DNA of 64,000 bases from Dryas octopetala (Eukaryota; Streptophyta; Magnoliopsida; Rosales; Rosaceae): the NCBI GenBank assembly GCA_963921425.1, contig OY992839.1, positions 3,226,501-3,290,500 on the forward strand, given 5' to 3'. The first letter of the stretch is position 1; the number at the start of each line of letters is the position of its first letter. The translations under genes were made by a program, and so were the position numbers. This document shows, piece after piece, positions 48,873-61,559 of the stretch. Under the pieces are notes generated by a model that saw nothing but the letters and a program-made list of their open reading frames with translations, was not told where the DNA came from and searched no databases.

Positions 48873-51800
48873 ATTGTAATTGGTTTCAAGTTTTGCGGTT
48901 TATGATATTAAGTTGGTGTATATATAATATTGACTAGTTTTGGGTATAGCTGGAATTATGCATGTCAAGTGGTCTACTGCATTTTGGGACAACAGGTAGG
49001 TAGTAGCTTAGTCTTGGACTCGTGGGTGAAACCTAAAAAACAGATAAAAATTAATCAATTATCTACATTACATAGTTTAGTAAAAAGGAAAATTCCTTTG
49101 TCAAATTAAATAGTAAAAAGGAAGAAAACAAAAAACAAAAGGAGAGGACAAAAATTTGTGCTTTTTGTGACTGTGAGGCAACTGCAGGCTGCTTTCTTTA
49201 TATTATTAAATAAAACCCTTATTTTTTAGGTGAGGTTATTTAATTTTCAGTCCTTTAGAATGTCTCATATGCTCTATGAAAATAAACCCAACTAGAAAAT
49301 ATATATATCCCTAGCTTGTTATGACAAAACATTAATTAAATGATATCTTGTCTGGATAGGAGAAATATAATGGCCATAAGAGTTTAATATCATCCTGGGA
49401 CTTTATGATCAGGGAAAACATGCATCTTGATCATGACCAAATATTTCATTTTGTACAAGGTGCTAGGGAAGCATATATATTCATGTGGACATATATTGGA
49501 GAAAAAAAAAAATCTGTCTATTAATGTAGGTTATTGCATTTCCTAAATTTCTTGACAATTCTTCTTGCTTGGAAAAAATAACAAATTAATAGACATTTAT
49601 TACATGAATACCTTCAGTTTGGTGATTCCCTATGCATCAAAATATAGAGGGTACCTGTTAAAAAACTCAATTAAGCTTAGGATTTCCTTTACAAGTCAGA
49701 TAAAGCCTAGGAGTAACTGGAAATATTTGTTAGAAATACATTCTGATTGTCCTTTTTTGAACATCTGAGTTACGAAAGCGAAACAGAACTCAAATTAGAA
49801 ATCAAAATTGTGGTGTTTGAATCAATTTATGGCTTTTTTTGGTGTGTATGTTTTCTAATGAGTTAAGGATTGAAATAAACTATTAATTTCTGACCAATAC
49901 AAGTTTTATTATTTGAGATGGGTCTGGTACTCTGGTCTGATTTTGCTCAAATCATAATTATGCACATTCCCCACAAACGGGTATACACACACACACACAT
50001 ACACACACACCCTAGTCATTACTGTTTTCAAGGAAAAAAATTGTAATGTTTAGTAGGACTTGGACTACTTTGGTGTTCATCTCCAAGTTTGCCCATCACT
50101 AGTGTATTAGCTGCAAAAGGGCTGAGCCTTAAGTCCCAAATTTATATGTGATTGAGAATTGAGAAAAGAAAGTAGGGGATTAATTTGTGAGCCTTAAGTC
50201 CCAAGTTTGTGAGCCTTAAGGGCAAAAGGACTAATTTGTCACTGTACAACGCCTCATGTGCACTTGGTGCCATTTTTTTGGTCAATTTGAGTGTCTTTTT
50301 TTTAAGGTGAATTTATTTATCATTAAGTGGACCTTTTTAATATTTGAAAATATTAAGTGAGTTTATTTAATATAATTTGGTGTGTAAACTAACTTTTGAA
50401 TCGTTTACTTTATAATTTTTCTGCACTTAGAGAGCGTGGAATGCAAGTGATCTTGCCCTAGTTTATAATTAGTATATAAATCAAATTGCTCAGTAAACTT
50501 AAGAGTCATCATCATGTTCTCTCATGGATAATTAGTTTACATCATATTCTCTCATTCATATTTCATGCTTCTCTCATATGGACAAAGCCTAGGGGAAGTT
50601 CTAATATGTCATCCAACACATATAATTAATATTCTATCCCACGAATTCAGGGTGTCTAATTGATTGATATTTGATAGTGCACCTTAATTTCTTCTTGATT
50701 GCAAAGTCGATATAAAGGTTAATGTACCAAAAACTAAGTGGATATATAGGTTCATGCACCTGTACTATAATTCAATAATTGCTCAACTACCTTCTCAATT
50801 CTGCTGTGAAAGTACTCTTGTTCTTTAATAAGAGGTAAAAAGTTTATTCAAAAAAATAAGAGCTAAACAAGTAGTTAGTCCTTCAGCACGAAAAATTAAA
50901 ATAAGAAGAAACTAGCTATTCTATGTTGTTTATCTTCTCCCTTCCCAATATTGTTTCATAAAAAGGAAAAAAAATACAGTATTTTTCATTAAAAAATTAT
51001 TATGTTTTTATTTCAAATTGTCGGTTATCCACATGTGCATCGTGATTGCATGTACATATTTCAGCTATTAGTTATGATTCTATTTTATACATTCTTTTGC
51101 ACCCAGCATATAAATTTTGTTCCTTTACTTTTCCTACCTCTAGCTTTGAACTGGGAATTTTGGTATTGGGGAATAATTCAATTCCTTGATTTATTCATAT
51201 TCCATGCAATGTATGTTTGGACAAGGTGGATGTGTTTCTCATCACAAGGCAGATATGTACAAAGAAGCAAAGTCCCAAATTTATATGTGATTGAGAATTG
51301 AGAAAAGAAAGTAGGCTTGGGAAGTCCCAAATTTATCTATTTTGCTGGCAGATTTCAACCTCATCATTTCTGTCCTCTGCAACATCCTTGTATAATTTGC
51401 TAGCTTTGATTAATTAAAGCATTGCCTTGAGTTTGATCAGAGTTTATATCAACTGGGGATATATTTAGCTTTTCATACATACATATGGCCAGTGACTTGT
51501 TTGCATGATTTTTTTTCATCCAAAAGCCTATTTGCTCACACTTGTTGTTATCATTGTCACTGCAGATCAAGAAGCAAAGAGTGGAATTAGGAATGACCAT
51601 CACAAGCAATGCTACTTTTTGGACATAATCATCCTCACTCAAATTACCACTAATAGGTTGGCTTTTGAGGATTTATATATATGTGCATTTTGAGACAGTA
51701 TTTTAAGTTTCTAGTGGTGTATGTACTAGCTAGAAACAATGTCAATATTATTAAATGACATTTCATTATATGTATTAGAATTTCATTACTATATAATTAT

Positions 51801-52000
51801 CCTTAATTTTGTTGTAATGGTAGAAAACCTTGAACAATTTGGTTGCCTTTAATGTAAATTCTAATTTGGTATTAGATTGCTTTAGATTGGTGTAGCTTTA
51901 GATTGGTTGCCTTTACTGGAAATTCTTATTTTGTTGACATTTCATTATTGGTTTAGCTTTAGATTGCTATAATACATGCATTTGATAAAAATTGATTAGT
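48873..52000. other. CACTA interior without recognised genes
   Basis: The first few hundred bases may be the captured beta-glucosidase promoter. A CA microsatellite lies at 49985-50011. A 46-bp exact direct repeat lies at 50131-50176 and 51270-51315. Short frames at 51002-51301 and 51505-51693 are not recognised. Confidence 0.4.
50131..51315. repeat. 46-bp direct repeats flanking 1.1 kb
   Basis: AAGTCCCAAATTTATATGTG and the next 26 bases are identical at 50131-50176 and 51270-51315, same orientation. Confidence 0.9.
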
Positions 52001-52039
52001 ATTATTATTAATTATTTTTTTCAAATACACCCAATATTC

Positions 52040-52870
52040 TATGGCATCCCTTTTTTTTTTTTTGGCCACTTCATGGCATCCCTTTAAAGTCACCAAAAGC
52101 AATGGCATTTCAAATATGGCAGAATTAGATGATATAGGTCATCTAATGTTAAACTTTTTCAATGGCAATGTAAACAATGCCATAGAAAGGCTTTCATGAC
52201 ATTTAACAAACGTCATTGAAACGCTTTAACATGGCATATTTCAGATGTCGTTGTAGGCCCAACCCTTTCAATGGCGTTTGAATCATGCTATGTAAACACA
52301 ATTAGATGACAGCTACTGAAAGTCATCTAAAGTTAGCCATTTTCAATGACATTGAGATAACGCCATGGAAAGGTTTTGCATGACATTTCTCAAACGCCAT
52401 ATAAATTGTACCCTTTCAATGGCGTTGAAGCCATGCCATGTAAATTCTTTAGATGACATGTACTGAAAGTCATCTAAAGTTAGCCATTTTCAATGACATT
52501 GAGATAACGCCATGGAAAGGTTTTGCATGACACTGTTGAAACGCCATATAAATTGTACCCTTTCAATGGCGTTGAAGCCATGCCATGTAAATTTTTTAGA
52601 TGACATGTACTGAAAATCATCAAAAGTTAATCATTTTCAATGACAATTAATTAACGCCATAGAAAGCATTTACATGACACGAATCAAACGCCATAAAAGG
52701 TGTGGAAGGATGACAATTGTTCAACGTCATGGAAACTATTTTAGATAGCGTTTTTCCGGTGCCGTAGTAGGGCCACCCTTTCCATGGCACCGGTATCTAC
52801 GACGTGGTTCGTGGCGTTTGGAAACCGCCATGAAAAACCTTCCATGGCGTTTTTCAAACGTCATGGAAAG
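52040..52870. repeat. Right subterminal repeats of the CACTA element
   Basis: Dense array of AACGCCAT, ATGGCGTTT, ATGACATT and CATCTAAAGTTA words. Two larger tandem copies (about 52300-52430 and 52440-52560) share ACTGAAAGTCATCTAAAGTT and GATAACGCCATGGAAAGGTT. Confidence 0.85.
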
Positions 52871-52887
52871 GGTTTTTTGTTGTAGTG

Positions 52888-54077
52888 CTCGTACTTAACA
52901 AAATAACATTAATTTGTGGCCAAAAAACAAAAACAAAAACAAAATAACATTAATTTATCGTGCACTATTAACAATGGCTAAAATCTGATGGTGCGTGAGC
53001 AATCCAGCTACTTATCACAAATAGTGACATTAAATAATTTATATCATTGTCAATGAGTTAGAACTTCCGTACGTAGTATACCACCATTTTTGTTTCTATT
53101 TATATTATCGATTAGCATTTCACATTTTTCCAACAATTCATGAATGTTGTTTGGATTGCTTAATGCCTTAATCCAATCCCTTGAAGTTAATGGTAATGAC
53201 ATGTTTGGTGGATAATGTTGTTTAGTCCAACACTTTTATCTTTTTTTTTTTTTTTGCTAACTTAAAAAAGTTTAACTTTAGTGAAACTTTGGTTAATTAT
53301 GGAGGAAACAACCTCAACTTATCGGACATAGTTTATTTAGGTTAATATTTATGGTTCACTCTCTCATCTTAAATACAAGGTCTTAAAATGAAATTTGGAA
53401 TCCTTACATATGAAGCAAATTTGAATGTTTTTATGTTTAGTGAAGATTTAAAATAAAAATGTATGCATTTGCAGTTAGTTTCAATATAACTTCTTATGAT
53501 ATTGTAACTAGATGGTATGCGTCTACTTCATCTATCTTTTTTTAATTTACTAATTTATTATAAAATATTAAAAAAAAAAATTCTATCAACGAGTGTATGC
53601 ATTTGTTTTTATCTCTCTTATCTCGTGAAACATATACTATATATCCAATGAGTACACTTGATAATTGATGCATACAATTTTCAGTAAAAAAAACACAACT
53701 AGATTTGTAGTATTGTCAAATCATCATGAAGCCGAAGAAGCAAGAGTTTTGATAGCATTTTGCTGATGTTCAGTCAAGTGTGGGACAAGGTGCATACAAG
53801 TATACAACTAGATCACCATAAAATTTCACCTCCCTTCAACGGCACTTGTTTATGTGGGCCATGGTGGACCCCAATGTTGGGCCTTGTTTTGTGCAACTTA
53901 GTCCCACCTCATTGATATGAACTCAGATTCGACCCACTGGAGAGTAAATTGGGTGGACCCAAGCCCAAACGTACTACGACGGCTGCGAACCCCAAAGATT
54001 TTTATTCCGTTGGATTGACAACAAGAAAAAGCAGAAAAACAAAGAGAAAGTTGTCAGAATCAAGGATCAAAGTCAAA
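52888..54077. other. Intergenic and leader of the next gene
   Basis: AT-rich with T tracts; no gene. The last 130 bp keep an open frame with the next gene but lack an ATG, so they are treated as 5' leader. Confidence 0.45.
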
Positions 54078-55974
54078 ATGATTAGTGGGGTTTTAGCTTC
54101 AGCTTCCCCACAGACTTTTTCTTCTTCTTCTTCTCTGCTATCTAAGCCCAAAGCCAACTGCAATTGCTATGCGACCAGCTCTGTTAGTGTTCACACGCTA
54201 TGCTCTTCAGATCTCAAGCTCAAAGGGATTGGATTGTATGGAACAAAGGGGTCTCGGAGAAGCAGAGTGCACTGCAATAGTAGCACCGGACCTGGCGGAC
54301 CTGGCTCGGGTATTGTCACCTCTATGTCCTCAAACTCTTAGCTTTTTGTATGTAAATTTTGTGGTTGTGTTGGAAAAGAATCTTATAGCGGTGCCTTGTT
54401 GTATTATATGAAGTGGGTTCTTCTTTAAATGAAGAAAAATGATGTGTTAATTTGGGCTGGTTTGTTAATTCTGTGATGTGTTAATTTGGTTCAGTATGTG
54501 TTAAGATTTCATGGAATTTATGACTGGGATTCGTTGATGATTGATAATTTGCTGTTAAGGGATTGGTTGTTTTGAGCTGCGCATTCAATTGACTTCATTT
54601 TCTTCTTTATCCTGAAGAAGATTTTATTTGAGAGAAAAGTATTGATATCTATGATCTAAAGTTGTTACCTTTCATTCATATAACTGGAACTTTTGTAGTG
54701 AGGTTGGTTTGTAAATACACTCTCTTTATCTGCAAGTTAAGTTGGATTGAAAAAAAGAAAAAGTTTATTTACCTGTTCCATAATGTCATTGTTTATGGAG
54801 AAATGGATAGTTTTGGATTGGAAATTGCAAACAATTGAGGAACTGAATATTGCAGGTGATGGTGATAGCAGGAGTGTTTTGGATGCCTTTTTCTTGGGGA
54901 AAGCTCTAGCAGAAGCCCTGAATGAGCGTATTGAGTCCTCTGTAGGCGAGTTTTTGAGTACAATTGGTAGGCTTCAAGCTGAGCAACAAAAGCAAGTAGA
55001 GGAGTTTCAGGTAAGCAGTTCAAGTTGGTGTTGTTGGAATTTATTCATGAATTCTTTCTTCTTCTAAACTGCTGGCTTCAACCTTGGTCAACCATTGTGG
55101 AAGATTTCCTTTAAGCTTGTTTTTCAAACTTTATAACTTTGTCAAGCATGTGTACTGTGTTTATACTAATGAGAAGAACTTGCATACTGGTATTATTCTT
55201 TTCCATACAGTCAATTGCTTTTAGCACCCATCTGAGCCAAGTCCACTTCTTTTAGTTCCAGTTCTGCTTTACAAATTTGTTGTCCTACTTCTTTAACTGA
55301 AAATAAATTCTTTGACCATGTTTCAAATTTGAGAGGTTGAAGCTAAAAGTGAAATCAAGTTTAGATCCTTTTGTTGTCTATGCACTACACAATTTCTAAA
55401 TCACTTTAATTATAGCGATCATTCAGCAAATTCATCAGATTACAGTGAATAGTATAGAATCAGCTACACAATTTCTAAATCACTTTAATTATAGCAGATC
55501 ATTCAGAAAATTCACCAGATTTCAGTGAATTAGAATCAGCTACATAATTCTCTTATTGGTTGTTCTAGATTTGGTGTGGACTGTATAGTGCTAATTATTT
55601 GGGGGGATTGACTTAAACGACTGCATCGATCATAATGGATGTTAGTTGCCATGATGGACTGTTCCTTTCACCTGTTAGTGCTAAAGATGCATATGCTTTA
55701 TTTATCTATGCAGGAAGATGTACTGCAAAGAGCCAAAAGGGCGAAAGAGAAAGCAGCACGTGAGGCCATGGAGGCACAAGGACTCATTTCCAAATCTACT
55801 AAGAAAAATACAACACCAGTCACCAATGGCGTTGCTCCGGTAACTTCAACCACCACAAATACTGTCACTCCTGTGAGTAAACCCTCATTGTCTGAGCCAG
55901 CTCTCTCAACAACTAAGGATGAACAAGATCCTACCAACCAAGACACAGTTTTAGGGGTGCCAAATGATGATTAA
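54078..55974 (+). CDS. Plastid-targeted protein of the At4g13200 type
   Basis: Function unknown; the Arabidopsis relative is annotated as an uncharacterised chloroplast protein. Three exons: 54078-54309, 54856-55010 and 55714-55974, giving 215 residues. Residues 1-65 are Ser-rich with few acidic residues, typical of a chloroplast transit peptide (MISGVLASASPQTFSSSSSL). The conserved core is GDGDSRSVLDAFFLGKALAE, IGRLQAEQQKQVEEFQ and VLQRAKRAKEKAAREAMEAQ, largely helical or coiled. The C-terminus is a Thr/Pro/Val-rich low-complexity tail. The ATG at 54078 is the first in frame and yields the transit peptide. Intron 2 carries a tandem duplication of about 79 bp. The family assignment is from memory. 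Confidence 0.8.
55385..55545. repeat. 79-bp tandem duplication in intron 2
   Basis: Two copies start CTACACAATTTCTAAATCAC (about 55385 and 55464) and differ by a few bases. Confidence 0.85.
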
Positions 55975-56503
55975 CATCCATCTCCGTTTGTTAGTAGTAT
56001 ATCTTACACGTTCCATCCATCTCCTTATCAATTTGATGATAAGTTATTGTAGCCTTTTGAGGCATATGGGAAGTCAAATTCACTTATGTCAGATTATTTG
56101 TAGCCCTTCTAGAAACTTGTGTTATATGACTTATGAAACATAACATATATAGATTTCCCCTGCTCATTATTGTTGTCTTTATGGTCCCTTTAGTTAACTA
56201 AGAATGACCTATTAACCTTATGGTACTATGCGAGTTTGGATTAACTTGGACATTGTTGTACCCCTATCAAATGTTTTGATTAATCATGACTCATGAGACG
56301 GCACAAAAAACAATTGAAATTGAATTAAGCTTTGATTAATAGGCAGATGTAATTCTTGTCCGTACGAAGAACTCTGAACACCAGTTGTAATCATACAGTC
56401 ATACATAATTTTTAAAAGGAACAAAAAGCAGGCGACCTCAAGACTGAACTTGGTATGCATCTTGAAGCCCCTCTGAAAATACAGTTCCATTTTATGGTCA
56501 CAG
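55975..56503. other. Convergent 3' regions
   Basis: 3' UTRs of the plastid-protein gene (plus) and NSN1 (minus). No separate gene was seen. Confidence 0.5.
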
Positions 56504-59500
56504 CTATTCCTCCGGTTCATCAAATCCAATACCAGACATAGGCACCTTTCCAATGATTTGAACCTCGTCATCCTTTCCCCCATTCCTATCACTAACATCC
56601 ATGGCAGATCGCTTCTTGCTGTAATCCACTTTAAAGTCATAGTCATCGTCCATAGCGTCCACTGAGGTTGATTTGGCCTTTTTCCTTTTCTTCTTCTCTG
56701 CTTTCTTCAACTTTGTATTGAGCATACCTTCAGCTGCATACAATTTCTCATTTTGCTTGCTAGTAGTAGGGGCTTTCTTTTCCTTGGTCTTGCCTACATC
56801 ATCTTCTTCACATGCCATGGACTGGTCATCATCTTCAACAGCCATATCTTTAGGACTTGCATCACCTTCACCTGATGGTCCTTCTACCGCATCAGCCTGA
56901 TGCATGACAAAAGTAAAACCAGATTACATTCAAAATTAATAATCCTCCACATGGCTTTAAATCAAAGTTGAAATCACTTGGCGTCCTATAAAGACTTAAA
57001 AATATATATCACAAACCTCTTCAATGTCTTCATCAAAATTGAGTGGGCAACTGGGAGGAACTTCAACAGGATGGAAATCATCAACAGACTTGAGGCTTCC
57101 TATGAATGAAGATTCTCCATTGTATACTTCATCAACGTTAAGCTCCTTGCCCAGCTCTGAAACAATTTTTGCCTCTGATGGTTCTTCTTGATTTCTAACT
57201 GGGGGCATAGTGTAGTATGGAATTTTACCTGAAACACACTGAATATTTAGCATCAACTTTTTTTGATTATTTAGCATCAACTTCTAACTCTTTCAGCATT
57301 TCCTTTCTTTACAGATTATTTTTCCCAGTGTTTCATGTCCTTGATATCTATATGAAAGAAGACATAAAAATACGTACCCTCATTCCAGTCATGCAGAACA
57401 ATTCTTGCTGCAGCTCCGATATCAACGACACCACCCTTTTTTAGCTTACCCCTAACAGTAGCCACCTTCTGCAGGAAGTCGTCAACTGAATCAAAGCTTG
57501 GGAGCTTGTAAAGAGTTACCAACAGTCTGGCTGGGCAAAGCTTCAAAATTTCCTTTACTGTTCAACAAAGGGCAAAGTGAGTAAATTTTGTTAACTAAAT
57601 TCCAAAAGCATTGCATGGCGAAATAAGTTTCAGATATAACAGCATCAATTAAGCTTTCTATAACAGTTCAATCCATGCCTGCACCACCAAAAGAAACCTA
57701 CAGGGTTGCAATATGCACCAGAAGGCACTCTAGCAGATTAACGAGCTAAAATGCAGAATGGGAGAATGGGTAAATACCTGGACCAATTGGATCCTCTAAC
57801 TTCTCAATTCTTTTGCAATTTCGAAGAGCTACAGAGGCATCATTCTCTTTAGATCTAAGCATTACAACACCAGGGCAGTCCAACAATTTCACATTGTTAT
57901 CCAACTGAACTTCTTGCAGCGATTTTGTTAATCCTGGAGTAGCCCCAACATTGACAACACGGCATCTCTTCAAACTATTAATGAGACTACTCTTACCAAC
58001 ATTAGGTAGGCCAATCACACCCACTGTAATTGACTTCTTGATCTGCCAAAGACACAGGCTCACATTTATACCAGGAATAGTGTGATGGATTTTCAAACTT
58101 GTAATCAAATAAAGTAATGAAAACCTTCATTGTAGATAGAGATGTATCGCAATCCTTACGAAGCAAATGCAATAAGTACCTCATGGCTTCTTGAATAGTT
58201 CTTCAGCAATTTAAGAAGAGTTTCAGCTCCAAGACAGTCACTTGTTTGAAGAAGGGTGCTTGGTTTTGATTTCTTCGAGGAGGATTTCCACCCTAAGTTT
58301 GACCTCTGCTCTTGGGTGCTGCACTTGAAGGCAACAGCTGGTAACTCTTCCCTAAGATAAGTGAGCCACTTCTCAACAGCTTCTCGAGGGACAAGATCTG
58401 AGATTCAAGAACCATTATAATTAATAAAGGCAAAAATGTAGATACAAGAAAATATTTGAAAGAACAAAATAAATGTAAATAGATAGTGGAGACATCATAA
58501 AGAGCAAACTCAAAATTAACTTTTATAATTCAAAGAACAATTAGTTACGTGATAAAGGAAGGTGGGTTATATGTTGAAAGCACACGACACTTAAAAAACT
58601 CCTGCTTTCTCCTACTTTCTCCTACTTTCACTTTCTATACACTTGTGTTAGGCATCCAGTCGACTTTGTAGAATAATTTTGCTAAAAGAATTACCAAATG
58701 CTATCTTTCTCATAATTTCTACAGCTTAAGTCATGCAAATATATCCCCAAGTGCACATATAGTTTTATATGAAATCACGAGCTTGCACAGAGACATAAAC
58801 ACACACTTGCACAAGAAGACAAAATATATAGTGAGAGAGAGGGAGAGAGAGAGCCCATAACACATTACCAATTTTGTTTAGAAGTAACACCAGATGCTTA
58901 TTAGGACCCGATTTCATCACCATCTTTTCCATATCAATACATCGGGTACCCAGGGGATCTCGAGCATCAAGAACCTCCAAAATGACATCTGATGCTTCAA
59001 TAACTTTAACCAACTCCTTGTAGAAAGCCCTATCCGAGGTATCTGTATGGAGGGAAAATCATAATAAAAATCTAATGAAAATATAGAAAAGGTAGTGCTA
59101 AGTTCAAGCTGAACTAACAGCCACCAATAACACATCTTCCAAAAAACATCAAGTAAAAACGTACCCCGATTCTTCCCAAATCCAGAGAAATCATCAGTAC
59201 TCTTTTCCTCTGCTACTTCATCCAAGGAATCATCATCCTCTGTCAAACCCAACTTCCTCTTCTGCGCCTGAATAAGCATAAAAATGTTTTATTACCAATA
59301 CAAAAACTAAAATGGTGTACTAAAAGCAGGTAAGCAGTTGCATATAAATGGTGAAAGTGGGAAATGGGCTAAACAAATATGACCAACAACACCATAAGTA
59401 AGAACTTGAACATGCACAAACTTGTAAATCGTATACAACTGTTCAAGTGACTATGAAAACCATGTCATGGTTCTGTTATAATTGTCACCCACCAATACAT

Positions 59501-59972
59501 AAAACTAACCATAACCCAATTTTTATTTTTTATTAAAACACTTGCAGAAAGAAACTAAGAATAATGCTTAATAAAAGAACTGAAGCAATACCCTTTCTTT
59601 GCGGGCAGCTTTCTTTTGCTCCAATTCTTCGATGGCGCGAGCACGACGAGCTTCGAGAGCCTTGAGCTCCTGCTCCTTGAAGGGCCAGTCATTAGGGATA
59701 CCTGGGTCCTTCTCAACCTTCTTGCGCTGGAAGCCGAGCTTTTTGGCCTCCTTGGCCTTCTTCTTGTGGTGATCCTTCACCTTCTTTATGACCTTGTACT
59801 TCTTCTTCAATGTTACTCTCTTACTCTTGCTCTCTGCCAACCATTAATTGTTCCCAATTAATTCCAAAAACAAAAGCAGAAATAAAAAAAATAAAAAAAA
59901 CTAACTAAATAAGAAAAATTGCAGTGAATTTGGGGAAGGAGGGTTTCGCTTACTTTTGCTCCTCTTCACCAT
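56504..59972 (-). CDS. NSN1: Nucleostemin-like GTPase (GNL3 family)
   Basis: Nucleolar circularly permuted GTPase needed for 60S ribosome assembly and meristem and flower development in Arabidopsis. Nine exons: 59972-59954, 59833-59592, 59267-59165, 59042-58869, 58397-58180, 58042-57778, 57557-57378, 57228-57017 and 56896-56504, giving 601 residues (Arabidopsis about 580). The Lys-rich nucleolar N-domain and coiled coil span 1-90. The GTPase motifs appear in permuted order: DARDPLG (147-153), NKID (177-180), GLPNVGKSS (263-271), GATPGLT (285-291) and DCPG (307-310). An acidic region and a [12 protein letters not shown] basic block follow near the C-terminus. All junctions keep frame. Exon 1 codes only six residues and one base. 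Confidence 0.95.
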
Positions 59973-60255
59973 TTTCGCTTCTGACTATTCTGATATTGAC
60001 TACCAGATATTGAGAGGAACTGAGAGAGGGGAAAAGGGTTTTGCGGAAAAGAGAAAGAAGACGACCTCTGCTGCAGTTTAGGGTTTATCTAGTTGGGTCG
60101 CTGCAGAGTGGTTGGAGAATTTGGGAAGTTTTGGCCCAACCCAAAAGCTTTGAATGGGTCTGGTGGCCCAAAAAGAAATGTCGAGAGTTGAAAACCGATG
60201 TGGAGAGAGAGGCCCAGCCCAATCTGCTTAGAGTTAGATTAAAGAGCAAAAAATA

Positions 60256-60340
60256 TGGGGTGAGAGAGGCTCGAACTCTCGACCTCAGGATCACTCAGAA
60301 GCTATGAGACCTACGCGCTAGCCAACTGCGCCACCACCCC
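60256..60340 (-). tRNA. tRNA-Met(CAT), elongator, with 11-nt intron
   Basis: On the minus strand: acceptor GGGGTGG pairs with TCACCCC, D-arm GCGC-AGTTGGCTA-GCGC, anticodon CAT in CTCATA, an 11-nt intron (GCTTCTGAGTG) after the base following the anticodon, T-arm GAGAG-TTCGAGC-CTCTC, and discriminator A. The intron is characteristic of plant elongator tRNA-Met. The tRNA lies between NSN1 and an unknown gene, downstream on the opposite side of a T-poor flank; the terminator run was not clearly seen. Confidence 0.95.
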
Positions 60341-61559
60341 GTTGTTGATTTCAGTTGAAATTTTACTCTATTTGACCTTAGCAAATCACAATCATCCAAA
60401 ACAAATCATAATTAAGCAAAATAATAAAAACAAAAATTGTTTTCCATATAACTCTTTTATTTAAAATATTATTAATTATAGATTCATGAAAGATATTAAT
60501 ATGGTAATTTGTATCCACCCACCTTCTCTCTTACACACTCTTTGTTATGATGTTAGCATAACTTTCATTACACATTTTACACTACACATACATTGCATGT
60601 TTATAATACTTTTACTATTTATAAAATATTGACTCCTCTACTCATTTTTTTCTCTTCCTTTTGACAAGTTCGCACCACCTATTTGCACTCTTCTAACATT
60701 CTTATTTGGACATCTTTTTCTATTGTGGCATAATTTTTTTTTTTTCAGACGGTTATATGCAACCGTTTTAAAATCTTAAGAGAAGATGTATGTGTAATTT
60801 TTAAAATCTCAATAATATATATAAAAATATAATAAATCTCAGACAGTATAGAAAATAACTCTTTTTTATTCTCACAATTTAAATTCTCATTTGATCCACT
60901 TCCCATTCCCAATCCCAATCCGTCGTACACACCATACTATTCCCCTAACCAAACATCACTTAAAAGCGTTTGGGTGAAGGATGATAGCGGAGTTAGATCC
61001 CACGCATTTTTATGTGCAGTCAGAGCAGAGTCGGATAATAAAATACAAAAGGAGCTAAGCTTGGCGGAAAAAATAACCAAACAAAAAAAAAAAAACCAAA
61101 AGGAAGAGAAAGAAAGGGAAGTGTAAGGCAACCAGGCATCGACCAATCAGTGATGGACTGTACATTTGTTTCGGTTGGTTCCCTCAAAATTTGAGCCGTT
61201 AATAAAATATCCAACCTCTTATTCCTTTCTCATATTCACCGTCTTCAACTCTCAAATCCCCCTTGGCCAAAAAAAAAACTCCCAAATCCCCAAATCCTAA
61301 CCCTAATTATCACATTGCTCCATTTAATTTCTCCAGGTGGATTCATATACTCTATGCTCTCATGTTGATTCTCATTCATATACTTTATGCACTCATGTTG
61401 ATTCTCACTAAATTACAGTTGACCCTGTCCTGGAGTTTATGTTTATACATCTGTTTGTTTTGTGAACAAATGGTAGTTGGTTTGTTAGTTACTGCATTCT
61501 TAATTAGTTCATTCTTTGGAGTTTGCAAAGTGATTCTTTTGTTCATTTTGATGTGGTAG
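60341..61559. other. Intergenic; probable promoter of the next gene
   Basis: AT-rich. A leader or first exon of the following gene probably lies between about 61200 and 61340 (a possible donor CTCCAG|GTGG at 61336), but its frame does not fit the next exon, so no start codon is assigned. Confidence 0.4.

Noticed and set aside
53949..54077. N-terminal extension of the plastid protein
   Set aside because: It begins with TTG, lacks an ATG and would hide the transit peptide; read as 5' leader.
60041..60307. Plus-strand frame ending in the tRNA region
   Set aside because: It overlaps the NSN1 promoter and the tRNA gene antisense; the terminal residues come from the tRNA sequence.
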